Shown here piece by piece: positions 31,280-41,608 of a DNA stretch of 64,000 nt. A model generated the notes under the pieces. That model ran no database searches. It saw only the letters and a program-made list of their open reading frames with translations, and was not told the origin of the DNA. The position numbers were made by a program, and so were the translations under genes. The stretch is from Neoceratodus forsteri (Eukaryota; Chordata; Ceratodontiformes; Ceratodontidae): positions 493,905,501 to 493,969,500 of the forward strand of contig CM057459.1 of assembly GCA_016271365.2 (NCBI GenBank), written 5' to 3'. How positions within the stretch are numbered: the stretch's first letter is position 1; each line of letters begins with the position of its first letter.

Positions 31280-32960
31280 GTGAGGCTTAGTAATGGGGAC
31301 GGTGGGTGGGCAGAGAGGGACAGTGAAAAAGCAGGGCTACTGGATGAATACTTCTGCTCAGTATTCACAAAAGAGGAGGAGGAGGAGGTACCTAATCCAA
31401 TCAGTAGAAGCACTCTGGATAGGGGTGTCGATACCAGCCCTTTCACAGAAGAAAGGGTTCTGAAAGAACTCCTAAAACTGAAGGTGGACAAAGCAATGGG
31501 GCCTGACAGGATTCACCCCAGAATTCTAAAAGAACTAAGGGGAGAACTAGTGACACCACTGACTATCCTTTTCTACAAATCATGGGAGGATGATGTGGTA
31601 CCCAAGGACTGGAGGAGATTGGATATGATTCCCCTTCACAAAAGTGGGAGCAAAGCAGAAGCAGGAAACTACAGACCTGTTAGTTTGACCTCAGTGGTCG
31701 GGAAAGTGATGGAATCACTTCTGAAAGAAAGAATTGTTGAGTACCTAGATGCCAGTGGGGCACAGGACCCAAGGCAGCATGGATTCACAGTGGGAAGGTC
31801 ATGTCAGACGAATCTAATAGATTTCTTTGACTGGGTGAACAAAGTAGTAGACCAGGGAGGGCTGTGGACATGGCCTACCTAGACTTTACCAAGGCATTTG
31901 ACACAGTCCCACACAAAGATTAATAAACAAATTAGCCAGCCTGGGAGTGGGTCCAAGGTGGTAGCCTAGTAAAAATTGGCTGAACAACAGGACACAGAGG
32001 GTAATAGTAAACAGAGTCCACTCAGAAGAAAGGGGGGTTACCAGTGGGGTACCACAGGGTTCAGTACTGGGTCCGGTCCTTTTTAATGTCTTTGTAAGTG
32101 ACATTGCAGTGGGACTGGAAAGCAAAGTATGCCTCTTTGCAGATGCAAAGATCTACAACAGGGTTGATACACAAGGGGAGGTGGAAAGCATGAGAAGGGA
32201 CTTGGCAAGGTTGGTGGAATGGTCAAAAGTATGGCAGCTTAGATTCAATGCAAAGAAGTGTAAATGCACCTGGGAAACAAAAACCCAGGGGAAGAGTACA
32301 CAGTGGGGGGAGGGAGGTATTAACAACAACAAAAATGGAAAGGGACCTGGAAGTAGTCATATCAGATGACTTAAAGGTAAGCAAGCAATGTGAGAAGGTA
32401 GTAAGGATGGCTGGGGGAATGCTGGGATGTATAGGGAGAGGCATCACCGGTTGAAAACAGGAAGTTGTTATCCCCCTGTACAGACAGTTGGTGATACCCC
32501 AAATGGAGTACAACATGCAGTTCTGGAGACCCCATCTCTGCAAGGACATAGACAGGATGAAGGCAGTCCAGAGAAGGGAAACTAAAATAGTGCAGGATCT
32601 GCAACAGAAGCCATACGAAGAAAGACTAAAGGAGCTTAATATGTATACCCTTGAGGAAAGGAGGGAGAGGGGGGACATGATAGAAACTTCCAAGTACCTC
32701 CAGGGAACCAACAAAGTCCAAGAGGGTAGCATCTTTCAGAAAAAGAGATGTGCAAGAACAAGGGGAGACAATCTGAAGATAGAGTGGGTACAGCTCAGGG
32801 GCAATGTGAGGAAGTATTTTTTGACAGAGAGGGTGGTGGATGCATGGAACGGCCTTTCTGAGGAGGTCATGGGGTCAAAAACAGTGGGGGAATTCAAGAA
32901 TGCATGGGACAGACATAAGACAATTCTTGTGGGGGTAGGAAGAAGTAGGCTGTTGGTTAA
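31280..32960 (+). pseudogene. CR1 ORF2 reverse transcriptase
   Basis: The open segment 31280-31882 includes V-D-K-A-M-G-P-D-R-I-H-P-R (about 31480), N-Y-R-P-V-S-L-T-S (about 31665) and Q-H-G-F-T-V-G-R-S-C-Q-T-N-L (about 31770), the first RT blocks of the CR1/L2 group. A frameshift near 31860 precedes the Y-L-D-F-T-K-A-F-D-T-V block. G-V-P-Q-G-S-V-L-G-P (about 32045) follows. The catalytic box (about 32130) reads L-F-A-D-A-K-I, so the second Asp of F-A-D-D is lost. The C-terminal thumb and tail (32248-32454 and 32488-32964) are readable with two frame changes. This copy therefore lacks RT activity. Confidence 0.85.
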
Positions 32961-33058
32961 CTAGGTCCTGCAGCTTATCCAATAGGTAGGGAAATGGCAG
33001 ACTAGGTGGGCCAAGCGGTCTTTATCTGTCGTCAAAATCTATATATCTATGTTTCTAT

Positions 33059-33082
33059 AGACAGACAGACAGACAGATAGAT

Positions 33083-33134
<52 letters not shown>

Positions 33135-33138
33135 CAGA
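33059..33138. repeat. GATA/GACA microsatellite, right tract
   Basis: Five gaca units give way to a long run of gata units with one interruption. It follows directly after the CR1 3' terminus and mirrors the tract at 28053-28149. Confidence 0.95.
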
Positions 33139-33420
33139 TGTCAATCCTCCATCTGTACTTTGCCCCTTTTCTTCCTGAGGCAAGCCCAAACAGCTCAGGA
33201 CTCAAAGAGGAGCAGGAGGCAGAGGGGAAAACATTATTGTACATTGTGAAATAAACACATTATCTGAGTGTGACATCAGCAACTGTAGGCATTTAAAAAG
33301 CATTTTCTTCCCCTGTAATATATAATGCTGTCTGGGGCCTGGCCAGTCACGGTCCACAGTTCTTTCTTTCTTTCCTTCAGTGGAAATATTGGGGTACAAA
33401 GAAATATGCAACATTAAAAT
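33139..33420. other. Unassigned sequence
   Basis: No recognisable feature between the microsatellite and the next CR1 fragment. Confidence 0.35.
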
Positions 33421-34699
33421 GGCCTCTAAACCCTGAGTGCTGAAGGAAATGGGCCAGAATTAGCAGCTGTGCTGGTGGATCTATTCAGATGCTTCCTGGA
33501 GATGGGAAGAGTCCCTGAGGATTGGAAATCCATGGACATGGTACCACTGCACGAAAGGGGGGACAGAGAAATCCTGGGTAACTACAGGCCAGTTGGTCTT
33601 ACCTCAGTTGTGGGTATGCTCCTGTAAATGGTGGTCATGGAAAAAATAGTGGATTGCCTGTGGACCAGTAGATTGTAGTACACTGACCAACATGGTTTCA
33701 TAGCAAGAAGATCATGCCAGACCAACTTGTTGGTGTTCTTTGGTTGAGCGCTGAGAGCAGTGGACAAGGAGTTGGCGGTAGATGTGCTACAGTATATCTG
33801 GACTTCAGCAAAGCCTTTGGTTTTGTGCCACAGAGAAGGCAGCTAAAAATACTGGGAGAACTTGGGATAGAGGAAGGGCTCATCAGGTGGATCAGGAGCT
33901 GGCTGAGGGGGGAAAAGGCAAGGAAGGGCTCATCAGGTAGATCAGGAGCTGGCTGAGGGGAAAAAAAGCAATGGGTAGTGGTAAATGAAATCCAATCAGA
34001 AGACAAGAGGATTACGAGTGGGGTGCTGCATGGGTCATATCTGGGTGATCTCCTATTCAGTATGTTCATTAGTGACATCTGGGAAGGAATCTGGGGCCAA
34101 AAAATGTTGTTTTGCAGATGACACAAAGCTGTGCAGCAGGTTGGTCAGAATGTAAGGAGTCAGGGAAAACAGAAAGGGCCTAAAGATTCTGGAAGGGTGG
34201 TCTAAAGTCTGGGGATTGAAATTCAGTGCCAAGAAGTGCAAGGTGATGTACACTGGCAAGAAATGGCACAGACTACGGGATGGGGGAAGGGGTCGAGACA
34301 GTGGAGGAAAGGGACCTAAGGGTGATCATAAGTAATAGGCTCAAAATCTCTGGTCAGCATAGCAAAGCATACACGAGTTATCAAGGATGCTGTGCTGTAC
34401 AGATATGGGACTCAACAGTCAGAGGAGGAAGGTGATATTATCCCAGTACAGGTCCCTGGTAAGGCCACACCTGGAGTACTGTAGCATGCTCTGGAGTCCA
34501 CAATTTTAGGAAGAATAAGGACAGGGCAGTGCAGGGTCACCAAAATGATCCAGGGGCAGCAAGGCAGATTCTATGAAGAGAGGCAGGCAGATCTTAACAT
34601 GTACTTGCTGGTAGACAGGAGGGAGAGAGGGATAGCCTTACAGGTTCCTAAGGGGAATCAACAAGGTAGATAAACAGAAACACAGAAGTTGTCAGCAGA

Positions 34700-36260
34700 T
34701 GGGGACCGTATGATCCATCAAGTCTGCCCATGGTTTCCTACCCCCAACCCCACTTGGCTGCCTGCTTGAGTATCCCACAATGACTGTCCCATGCCCACTT
34801 GAATTCCCCCACTGTTTTTCCTCCCACCATCCCTTCCAACGACTGACTATTCCATGGTTTGACAATGGCTCCGTAATGAAGAACTTCCTCATATTGCTCC
34901 TGAACCTTCCTCTCTTAATGTGAAGGTCATGCCCTCTTGTCCTGTTGTAGTCTTTTACCTGAAACATGTTCTGCACTTGTACCTTGTTGTCTTTAAGGTA
35001 TTTAAATGTTTCTATCATGTCCCCCCGATCTCTGCACAGCTCCAGGGAGTATAGTTTGAGTTTGTCGAGTCTTTCCTCATACGGTTTCTAATGCAAACCC
35101 TGCATCATCTTTGTTGCTCTTCTCTGTACCATCTCTAGCCTATCTATGTCCCTCTTGATGTGTGACCTCCAGAACTTGACACAATACTCCAGGTGGGGCC
35201 TTACCAGGGACTGATGCAGAGGCATGATCACTAATGCCTTCCATTTGTGATGCCCCTTCCTATATATCCTAGGATGCCACTACCTTTTAGTGCTGCCTTC
35301 TCGCATTGCTTGCTGACCTTGAGGTCATCTGAGATGATCACCCCCAGGTCTCGCTCTTGCCTTGTAGACACCAGCTGCTCCCCTCCCGTCGAGTACAGTT
35401 TGCCTGGGTTATGTTTTCTTAAGTGCATGACTTTGCATTTTTTGGTATTGAATTTTAATTGACAGATCCTTGACCACTCCTCCAGCTTTCAGAGATCAGA
35501 TTCCATGCTTTGTTGCCCCTCTGTTGTGTCAATCCTGTCACCTAGTTTGGTATCATCTGCAGACAGGCACACTTTTCCCTTCAGTCCATCAACAATGTCG
35601 CTGATGAATATGTTGAAGAGAATCAACCCAAGAACTGAGCCCTGTGGAACCCCACTAGTCACCCTGTGCTCCTCTGACAGAGTGCCATTCACTAATACCC
35701 TCTGTGTTCTCCCATTCAACCAGTTTCTAACCCAGGCTGTTACATTATGCCTGACTCCCATGTTCTTCCATTTATTGACTAGTCTCCTGCGCGGGACTGA
35801 GTCAAAGGCCTTACTGAAGTCCAGTTAAACCACATCCACTGCCCCGCCCTGATCTGCTGTTCTATTGACTCAATCAAAAAAATCTACCAGGTTTGTCTGG
35901 CAGCACCTCCCTGCCATGAAACCATGTTCCTTTGTGTTGAGCTGACCACTTTCCTCCAAAAAAGCAGTGATTCTTTCCTTCAGCAGGGACTCCATTAGTG
36001 TTCCCATGACTGAAGTGAGAGTAATTGAACAGTAGTTTCCTGGCTCTTCCTTGTTTCTGCACTTGTGGAATAGCACCACTGCTGCCCTCTTCCAGTCCTC
36101 AGGAACCTCCCCGCTCCTCAATGATTTGTTGAAGAGCATCGCTAAGGGGGCTGCCAGTTCCTTCCCAAGTTCCTTAAGTATTCTTGGGTTTATCCCATCT
36201 GGTCCCATAGCTTTTTCCACCTTTAACGTGTTGATTTCCTCTAGGACCCTTCCTCTGTAA
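34700..36260 (-). pseudogene. CR1 RT domain (minus strand)
   Basis: The minus-strand frames contain E-K-A-M-G-P-D-G-I-N-P-R-I-L-K-E-L (at 36220), then A-V-V-L-F-H-K and K-E-H-G-F-M-A-G-R-C-C-Q-T-N-L. The next frame (35489-35761) gives G-V-P-Q-G-S-V-L-G-L and C-L-S-A-D-D-T-K-L-G. The catalytic Asp pair is kept although the usual Phe before Ala-Asp-Asp is Ser. The tail (35231-35428 and 34692-35018) has E-R-D-L-G-V-I-I-S-D-D-L-K-V-S-K. Three frame changes or stops separate these pieces. The protein would copy the LINE RNA at the nicked target. Confidence 0.8.
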
Positions 36261-36355
36261 AGAGATCCGTGTCTATTCCTCCAACTGGACTATTCTTTTT
36301 ACCTATTGTGGGTCAGCCACAGTCTGCGTCATGTGTGAAGACTCAGTAGAAGTAC

Positions 36356-37500
36356 TCATTGAGTGTCTCTGCTTTCTCTTGGTCTTGCTGTGTGGGCTGC
36401 CCATCCTTTTTTTTGTGATTCTAACAATTCCTCCCTTGTCTTTATTTTTTCATGTATGTACCTGTAGAATGTTTTGTCACACTTTTTTACTCCTTGAGCT
36501 GCAGTATGTATGCATATCTCTGTTACGGCCTTTGCATTTCTCATCACTTTCTCTGCTTCTTTTAGTTTTTCTTTGTATTCTGTTTTGTCAGCCTCATTCA
36601 CTGACTCCTTGTACTTCCTGAAGACTTTTCGAATTTCTCTCACTATGGTTGCCATCTCTTTGGAAAATCATACTGGGTTTTTCCTCTTTTTATTCTTAAT
36701 AACCTGACGGGGACACTGTGATGTGACCAAGGTTATTGCATTTTTCCACCCAGGCCAACACTCTTCAACACTCCCTTCTGTTGTGTTATTAAGGTTGTGC
36801 TTTTTGCAGGCCTTCATGTGTGTGAAGTCTGCCCTCCTGAAGTAAAGGACTTTCAGCTTAGAGTGTGTAGAGTCCTCAGTCCTGTTTGCCTTGAACCATA
36901 CTGTGCGATGGTCACTTTTTCCCAAATGGTTCCCCACTTTGATGCACAAAACCCTTTTACTATTTGTGAATACTAGGTCCAAGATCGCATTTCTTCTTGT
37001 GGGTGTATTCACTAGTTGACACAGGCCTGCCCTCAGTAGTGTAACTAGGAACTCCTTGCTTCTTTCTAATGCTGCTGTGCTTGAACTCCAATCAATGTCT
37101 GGTAGATTGAAGTCCCCCGCCAGCACCATGTCCCCTTTATCTGACATCTGGAGGATGGTTTCCAGGATTTCCTTGTCCCTGGCCTCTTCCTTATTTGGGG
37201 GTCTGTAGATTACTTCTACTGCATGGGTGTCCGGCTCCTGGCCCTGATTGTAATCCATAGCTCCTCGGTTTTCTCTTGTGCCTGCTGAATTTCTATAGCA
37301 TTGATGGTATTCTTAACATAAATAGTTACCCCCTCACTTTTTTCCAGTCCAATCTCTACTGAATAAGTTATACCTCAGTATAGCCGCCTCCCAATCATGA
37401 TTGTCCATGAACCACGTTTTGGTCACGGCAACCCAGTCCAGTCCTGCCTCTGCTATTGTGGTGGTGAGGTCTGGCATCTTGTTAGCCAGATTTCATGCAT
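36356..37500 (-). pseudogene. CR1 endonuclease and linker (minus strand)
   Basis: One 196-codon open frame (36668-37258) has V-I-Y-R-P-P-N, A-G-D-F-N-L-P-D-I-D-W and L-G-K-S-D-H-R-T-V-W-F, the conserved endonuclease blocks. Upstream (37280-37490) the start of the domain reads N-L-A-N-K-M-P-D-L, and the catalytic Glu block reads T-K-T-W, so Glu is replaced by Lys. A stop and frameshift separate it from the main frame. The linker (36356-36655) is Lys/Glu-rich. The loss of Glu means no nicking activity. Confidence 0.8.
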
Positions 37501-37683
37501 TGAGATGCAAAGCTGTCCATTCCTGATGTGCTTCCCCATTATGTTCTTGTTTCTCCCTTTACTTTCTTTTTGGTCATTGGCAGACTCTGATAGGGTTGCA
37601 TGTTTTCTGCCTTTTGCGACTGTCATTCTGATGTGTCCTGTAGTTTTGGTGCTAGCTGGAGGGGGAGAGATGGCAGGCTCTAT

Positions 37684-37880
37684 GTGTGCTTACATATGAA
37701 CATACAAAAATGTCAGCAGAAGCAAGTCTTATGGTCTATCGAGTCTGCTCGATTGTGCAGCTAGCTCCTCAACTTGCGGCTGCCCCATCCTCTCCACCCC
37801 TCTTCATCACAACCCCCCCTCACCCTGTCCAACCCCTCTTAAAGCCACCCACCATGCTTTTCCTAGAGCTGCTATCATCT
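37684..37880 (-). mobile_element. CR1 3' tail inserted between ORF1 and ORF2
   Basis: On the minus strand the sequence ends 'gacatttttgtatgttcata', like other CR1 tails, and the upstream part matches the closing region of CR1 3' ends (ttaagaggggttggacaggg). It separates the ORF1 end from the endonuclease of the surrounding CR1. Confidence 0.65.
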
Positions 37881-37889
37881 CCCCATCAG

Positions 37890-38290
37890 TTAGTTTAAAT
37901 GTCCCGTGTGGACATCAAATTTTTGACCCAGCACCCCAACCCCCTCCTTAGTCAGATGGAGACTGTCAAAATTGAAGAACTCCCTTTCCCAGAAGTTATC
38001 CCAGTTTCTGATGAAGTAATGCCCTTTGGTGTGGCACCAGTTCTTGAGCCATGCATTGAGCTCACCTATCTCCTTTTCTCTGATTTTCTGCCAGTTCTTC
38101 CCCTTTTCTCAAACAGGCAGAATCTCTGAGAAAGCAATGCTGGACAAAAGGGAAACCTATTTCTTCCCTAGCTGGGCAATGTGTTCCTTAACCTCTTCTA
38201 CCAGCCGGCTAGCAAAGTAATTTGTCCCTAGGTGGACCAGGATATTTCAGCAGCCCATTCCATCTCTGAACTGATAGTGATAACTTGATA
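37890..38290 (-). pseudogene. CR1 ORF1 esterase fragment (minus strand)
   Basis: Minus-strand translation gives V-H-L-G-T-N-Y-F (about 38235) and, after a stop, L-N-A-W-L-K-N-W-C and F-D-S-L-H-L-T-K-E-G (about 37945). These correspond to the HLGTND and DGLHL blocks of the SGNH esterase in CR1 ORF1. Asp and His of the last block are kept. The N-terminal half is missing because of the 5' truncation. Confidence 0.75.
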
Positions 38291-38694
38291 TTGATAGACT
38301 GCTAGATAATGGGGTTCTAATCACCAGGAATGTTAACACAGTGCTGAGAAGTCATGGGCGGAGACTGACGGGGGGAGATTTAAGAGTGACATCAGGAAGT
38401 ACTTCTTCACTGACAAGATGTTGGAGAAGGGAATAAATTACCAAGGGAAGTCGAGGAGGTGGAGTCTGTTGTCAGCTTCAAGGAGGGATGGGATCAATTC
38501 AGGGGACTAGTTACCCCTGGGGTGTAGAGTGCAAGGATGGGAGTGGAGAGTAGAAGGGGGATTGGAGCAAAAGGTTATCACTCAATCTGGCAATAGACCA
38601 GTAAGGTATATGTAGGGTTTGAGGGCAGACTGGATGTATCTTGGGTCATTATCTGCTGTCCGTTTTCTATGTTTCTATGTTTCTGTTTCTAAAT

Positions 38695-39300
38695 ACAGGA
38701 ATGTTCACACAGGATTTCCTGAGTCAAGTAGTGATGGAATTTATCAGTGCGATCTTCTTCACGGCATTCTCAGCATCTCATTTCTGTGAGATACTACATA
38801 CTTTGCAGACCTTTTTTCAGTTCATTATGTCTTAGAGCAGAAAAGTTTAGTTACTTAGATGTTTGAGAGAGTCCCTTCCATAGGGCTTCACCTTTGAAAC
38901 TGAAAGCCATCAACATCAGGATTATTTGGCAACTTTTGCCTAGCTGGGCCATCAAAGTTGACATACATCACTGCTGCCTTTATGACATGAGTGGCCCCAT
39001 ACCTTTTATTTGTCCCATGGGAGACAAGCTTAGAGTTGTACCATACCAACAGGAATCGAAAACCAGAACCCCAACCAGGCTGGCAGGAGAGGTGGCAGTT
39101 CTGGAAAGAGAAGAGCCCATTTAAAAAGGTACAGAAAAGGAGAAGACTATGTGTGCAATAATGTGTACATTTTCTGGAGTACTGTATACCAAGTGAAATA
39201 CAGAAGGGGATAGGTGAGAGGGGTAAGTAAGAGGATAAGATGTGGCTCTATGGTGGAGATTCTCTCGAACATCTAAGGCAATTAACAAAACTGTCATATG
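38695..39300 (+). mobile_element. DIRS 3' end, second copy
   Basis: A short frame ending L-H-T-L-Q-T-F-F-Q-F-I-M-S plus stop (to 38835) resembles the C-terminus of DIRS tyrosine recombinases. After it, agatgtttgagagagtccctt (38858) matches the internal complementary region of the DIRS element at 23.5 kb. An inverted version, ggagattctctcgaacatct, lies at 39257-39276, where the right terminus is expected. The family differs from the 17.9-23.9 kb element. The upstream CR1 tail (to 38694) abuts it, so the rest of the DIRS may have been lost. Confidence 0.5.
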
Positions 39301-40540
39301 AAAATAACAAAACTACTACCCAGATCTTACGTAAATAAACTATTAGCTAGAGTACAAAGAAGTGGCATGCTGAGCTGAATGTAAGTTAATGGTGTGGAAG
39401 AGCTCTTAAATGACTTTTAATTTGCTGCAGAAACAGCCTGATTTTCATGTCTTTTGTGTGGGACCAGGGTTAAGGTCGAGGACGAGGAAGGAGGCAGTTC
39501 TGGACAGGTGTCGGGCAGGTTCAACTAAAGAGTCCTAGCAGTCCACTATTTAACTCCCACAGGTCCAAGTGGCCCCCTTCATAAGCAGCCCAAAGAATGA
39601 GGACTATGAGAAGGAGGATGGGTCTGCAGTGGCATCCAAAGGAAAGTCCACAGTTCCCCAAAGGACTCTGTCCAATTGTTCCTCAAATAAGGTAAGGCAC
39701 AGGTTCCTTCTCACTGAGAGACTTTATCTATAATAGTTGTGCATTTGGGTGGATGGAATGTTACAGGCACAGATAACTGTGTATGGTTTGTGACTTAAAG
39801 TTGGTAATATGTGGGATACTCTCCAGGAATAAACATAGTTTGGTAGGTAAAGAGCTGTAAGCGAAGGGCTTAGTAAGGCAAGTAGGGATAAGGTTATTAC
39901 TAGTTATAAAATGGGTAGAGACAGTAAAGAAAGCTGATTGGCTGGCACCCCTTGCCAGCTATGTCTTTTAGGTTGGATAAATCATGGTTAAAAACAAGTC
40001 CCCCCAAAACAGCAAGCAGCCCCAAAAAATATCACTGAGCCACCCGTTCAAGGTTCAGCAACCTACCATCTTTATTCCTCGCTAAACAGCACTGTTTTAG
40101 CGAGAAAAATAGGAACAAACAATTAAACAAAATGTAAAACCAAAAGTGCTACAACACATAAAAGTGTTGTTTTCACTTACAAACCATGTTGCTGTCCGTA
40201 CCAGCCTCCCCCCTCCTTTTCACCTGCACCTTTGCAAAACCTCCACAGTCCCTCTGAAGCCGCAAGCAGAGGAAGATCTGCGGGATTTTTATGAAACTTG
40301 CTACCACAGATGGTAGCATGCTGCGGGCAAGATGAAAAGCAAAATGACAGTCTTACCTGTGGCCTGACCTACTGACTCTGTGGCTGTCTTGAGTGCCCCT
40401 AGTAACAGCACTTCATATAACAGCGTCCCTAGAAACCTAAGGAATGCAGAGGAACTATTTCACGTTAAAGCAGATTTTTTTATGTTAGTATTTTTTTTGA
40501 ATTTGAATAATATTACAATTTCTTAACAGATACCCATTTT
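39301..40540. other. Unassigned sequence with two small palindromes
   Basis: No gene or known repeat was recognised. Small palindromes are visible: tcgctaaacag/ctgttttagcga (40079-40103, one bulge) and gctaccacagatggtagc (about 40299-40316). Confidence 0.4.
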
Positions 40541-40694
40541 ATAAGTGCAATAACACACTCTGGGGTGTGGGTTAGTCTGGATAAATGCACTTCTGGGGCA
40601 GTAAGGCACTTGGCTGCACCTTGTGCCTCACTACGCCCCAGGCATGTGTTTATCCAGACTAATCCACACCTCATCATGTGTTATTGCTTACTTA
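40541..40694. repeat. ~150-bp near-perfect hairpin (MITE-like)
   Basis: Left arm 40541-40610 and right arm 40622-40694 are reverse complements with few mismatches. Shared blocks are gcaataacaca, ggtgtgg-ttagtctggata and ctggggc-gta-t-aggcac, leaving a loop of about 11 bases. No coding content. The compact symmetry suggests a small inverted-repeat transposon. Confidence 0.82.
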
Positions 40695-41608
40695 TGCCAG
40701 GAGTCCTGGAAGATACTAGCTGGGGTACCCTGACAAATGGGACCCCACAGGGGAGGCAAGTTCAGTGTTTCTGGTAGACAGCTTGGTGGGACAGCCACAG
40801 GGCAACAGGCATGACAGAAGTCTAGGAGAGGAAGTGATGGAGGATGTGAAGTGTGAAGGGGGCAAATTGGGAAGGGGCCAGAATGGATGCAACACCTACA
40901 GAGCAGTCATTTTTGGGGAGTTACTCTGGAGACAGTGGTACTGTCCAGTGTGCTGCAGGTTTGCTGCATTCAGTGTTGAGCAGGCCACTGCTAAGGCTGA
41001 ACACCTTCTCTGGAGTAGGTCTGAGCAGATGTTGGTGTAGGCAGCCACTACTACACTTCCCCAAAGGACACCCATGGTCTCGACTGTAGTTTGGCAAAGG
41101 GAGTGGGGGAAGTAAGGCCCCCTACAGACAGGGGATGGGGCCCCTGTGATGGTGACAGTAAACCTGCTTGCTCTCAGTGACTCAGTTGGTTTGATATCTA
41201 CAATGAGCAGAACAGAACCTGTTACCTCTCAGAATACCAAGTCTGTCCCTAGAGAGATGCCTGATATGAGTTTGGAGTCCCAAAGGAAAGACAGAGCTAG
41301 GAAGATTCCAGAGGTAGAGACTCCATCATCATGGAGATGGAGGAGGCAGTGTGTGTGGGGTTAGCAGGCATGGACAGTAAGGTGTCTTCCAGGGGTTTCG
41401 GTAGGTGGGGATGCACATAGGGTAGAGAGGATTGCTAGGGATGTGGCTTGGGAGAAGTGGCTATATATCATTGTCCACTTGGGAACAAATGATCTAGAAA
41501 CATAGAAACATAGAAGTTGACAGCAGATAAGGACCGCAAGGCCCATCTAGTCTGCCCATTTCTTTTCTACCTTATGAATGTGCCATAGGCCTTTACTCTG
41601 TCAATGGC

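Larger units (their letters stand above)
28150..33058 (+). mobile_element. Near-full-length CR1-clade LINE (+) with tandem 5' repeats
   Basis: This is the best-preserved LINE in the window. It consists of tandem ~267-bp 5' repeats (28150-28737), a 5' UTR, ORF1 (29111-30030) with SGNH-esterase motifs, ORF2 endonuclease (30189-31022), linker, RT (31280-32960) and a 3' UTR ending 'tctatgtttctatag'. Each ORF has only a few frameshifts or stops. The element lies exactly between two GATA/GACA tracts (28053-28149 and 33059-33138), as if inserted in one microsatellite. CR1 elements reverse-transcribe their RNA at a nicked target and usually insert 5'-truncated, so a copy reaching the 5' repeats is notable. 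Confidence 0.88.
34673..38293 (-). mobile_element. CR1-clade LINE (minus) nested inside a plus-strand CR1
   Basis: Read on the minus strand, the order is the end of ORF1 (about 38290-37890), an inserted CR1 tail (37684-37880), endonuclease (about 37500-36668), linker (36655-36356), RT (36260-35231) and 3' UTR ending at 34673 with an 'acttctgtgtttctgttt' tract. Its 5' end is truncated within the ORF1 esterase. Reading frames are long and little damaged compared with the flanking plus-strand CR1, so it is younger than its host copy. Confidence 0.85.
33421..38694 (+). mobile_element. CR1-clade LINE (+), 5'-truncated and split by another CR1
   Basis: The plus-strand RT sequence runs 33421-34672. 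Its 3' part continues at 38294-38694, ending tctatgtttctatgtttctg. Between them lies a minus-strand CR1 (34673-38293). Recognisable blocks are N-Y-R-P-V-G-L-T-S-V-V (about 33585), A-R-R-S-C-Q-T-N-L (about 33705) and C-F-A-D-D-T-K-L-C-S-R (about 34113), where the catalytic Asp pair is kept. A 55-60 bp local duplication ('aggaagggctcatcag...') occurs at 33873-33960. Stops and frameshifts are numerous. The 3' piece has the usual closing 'S-T-S-S-L' type region and 3' UTR. Confidence 0.78.
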
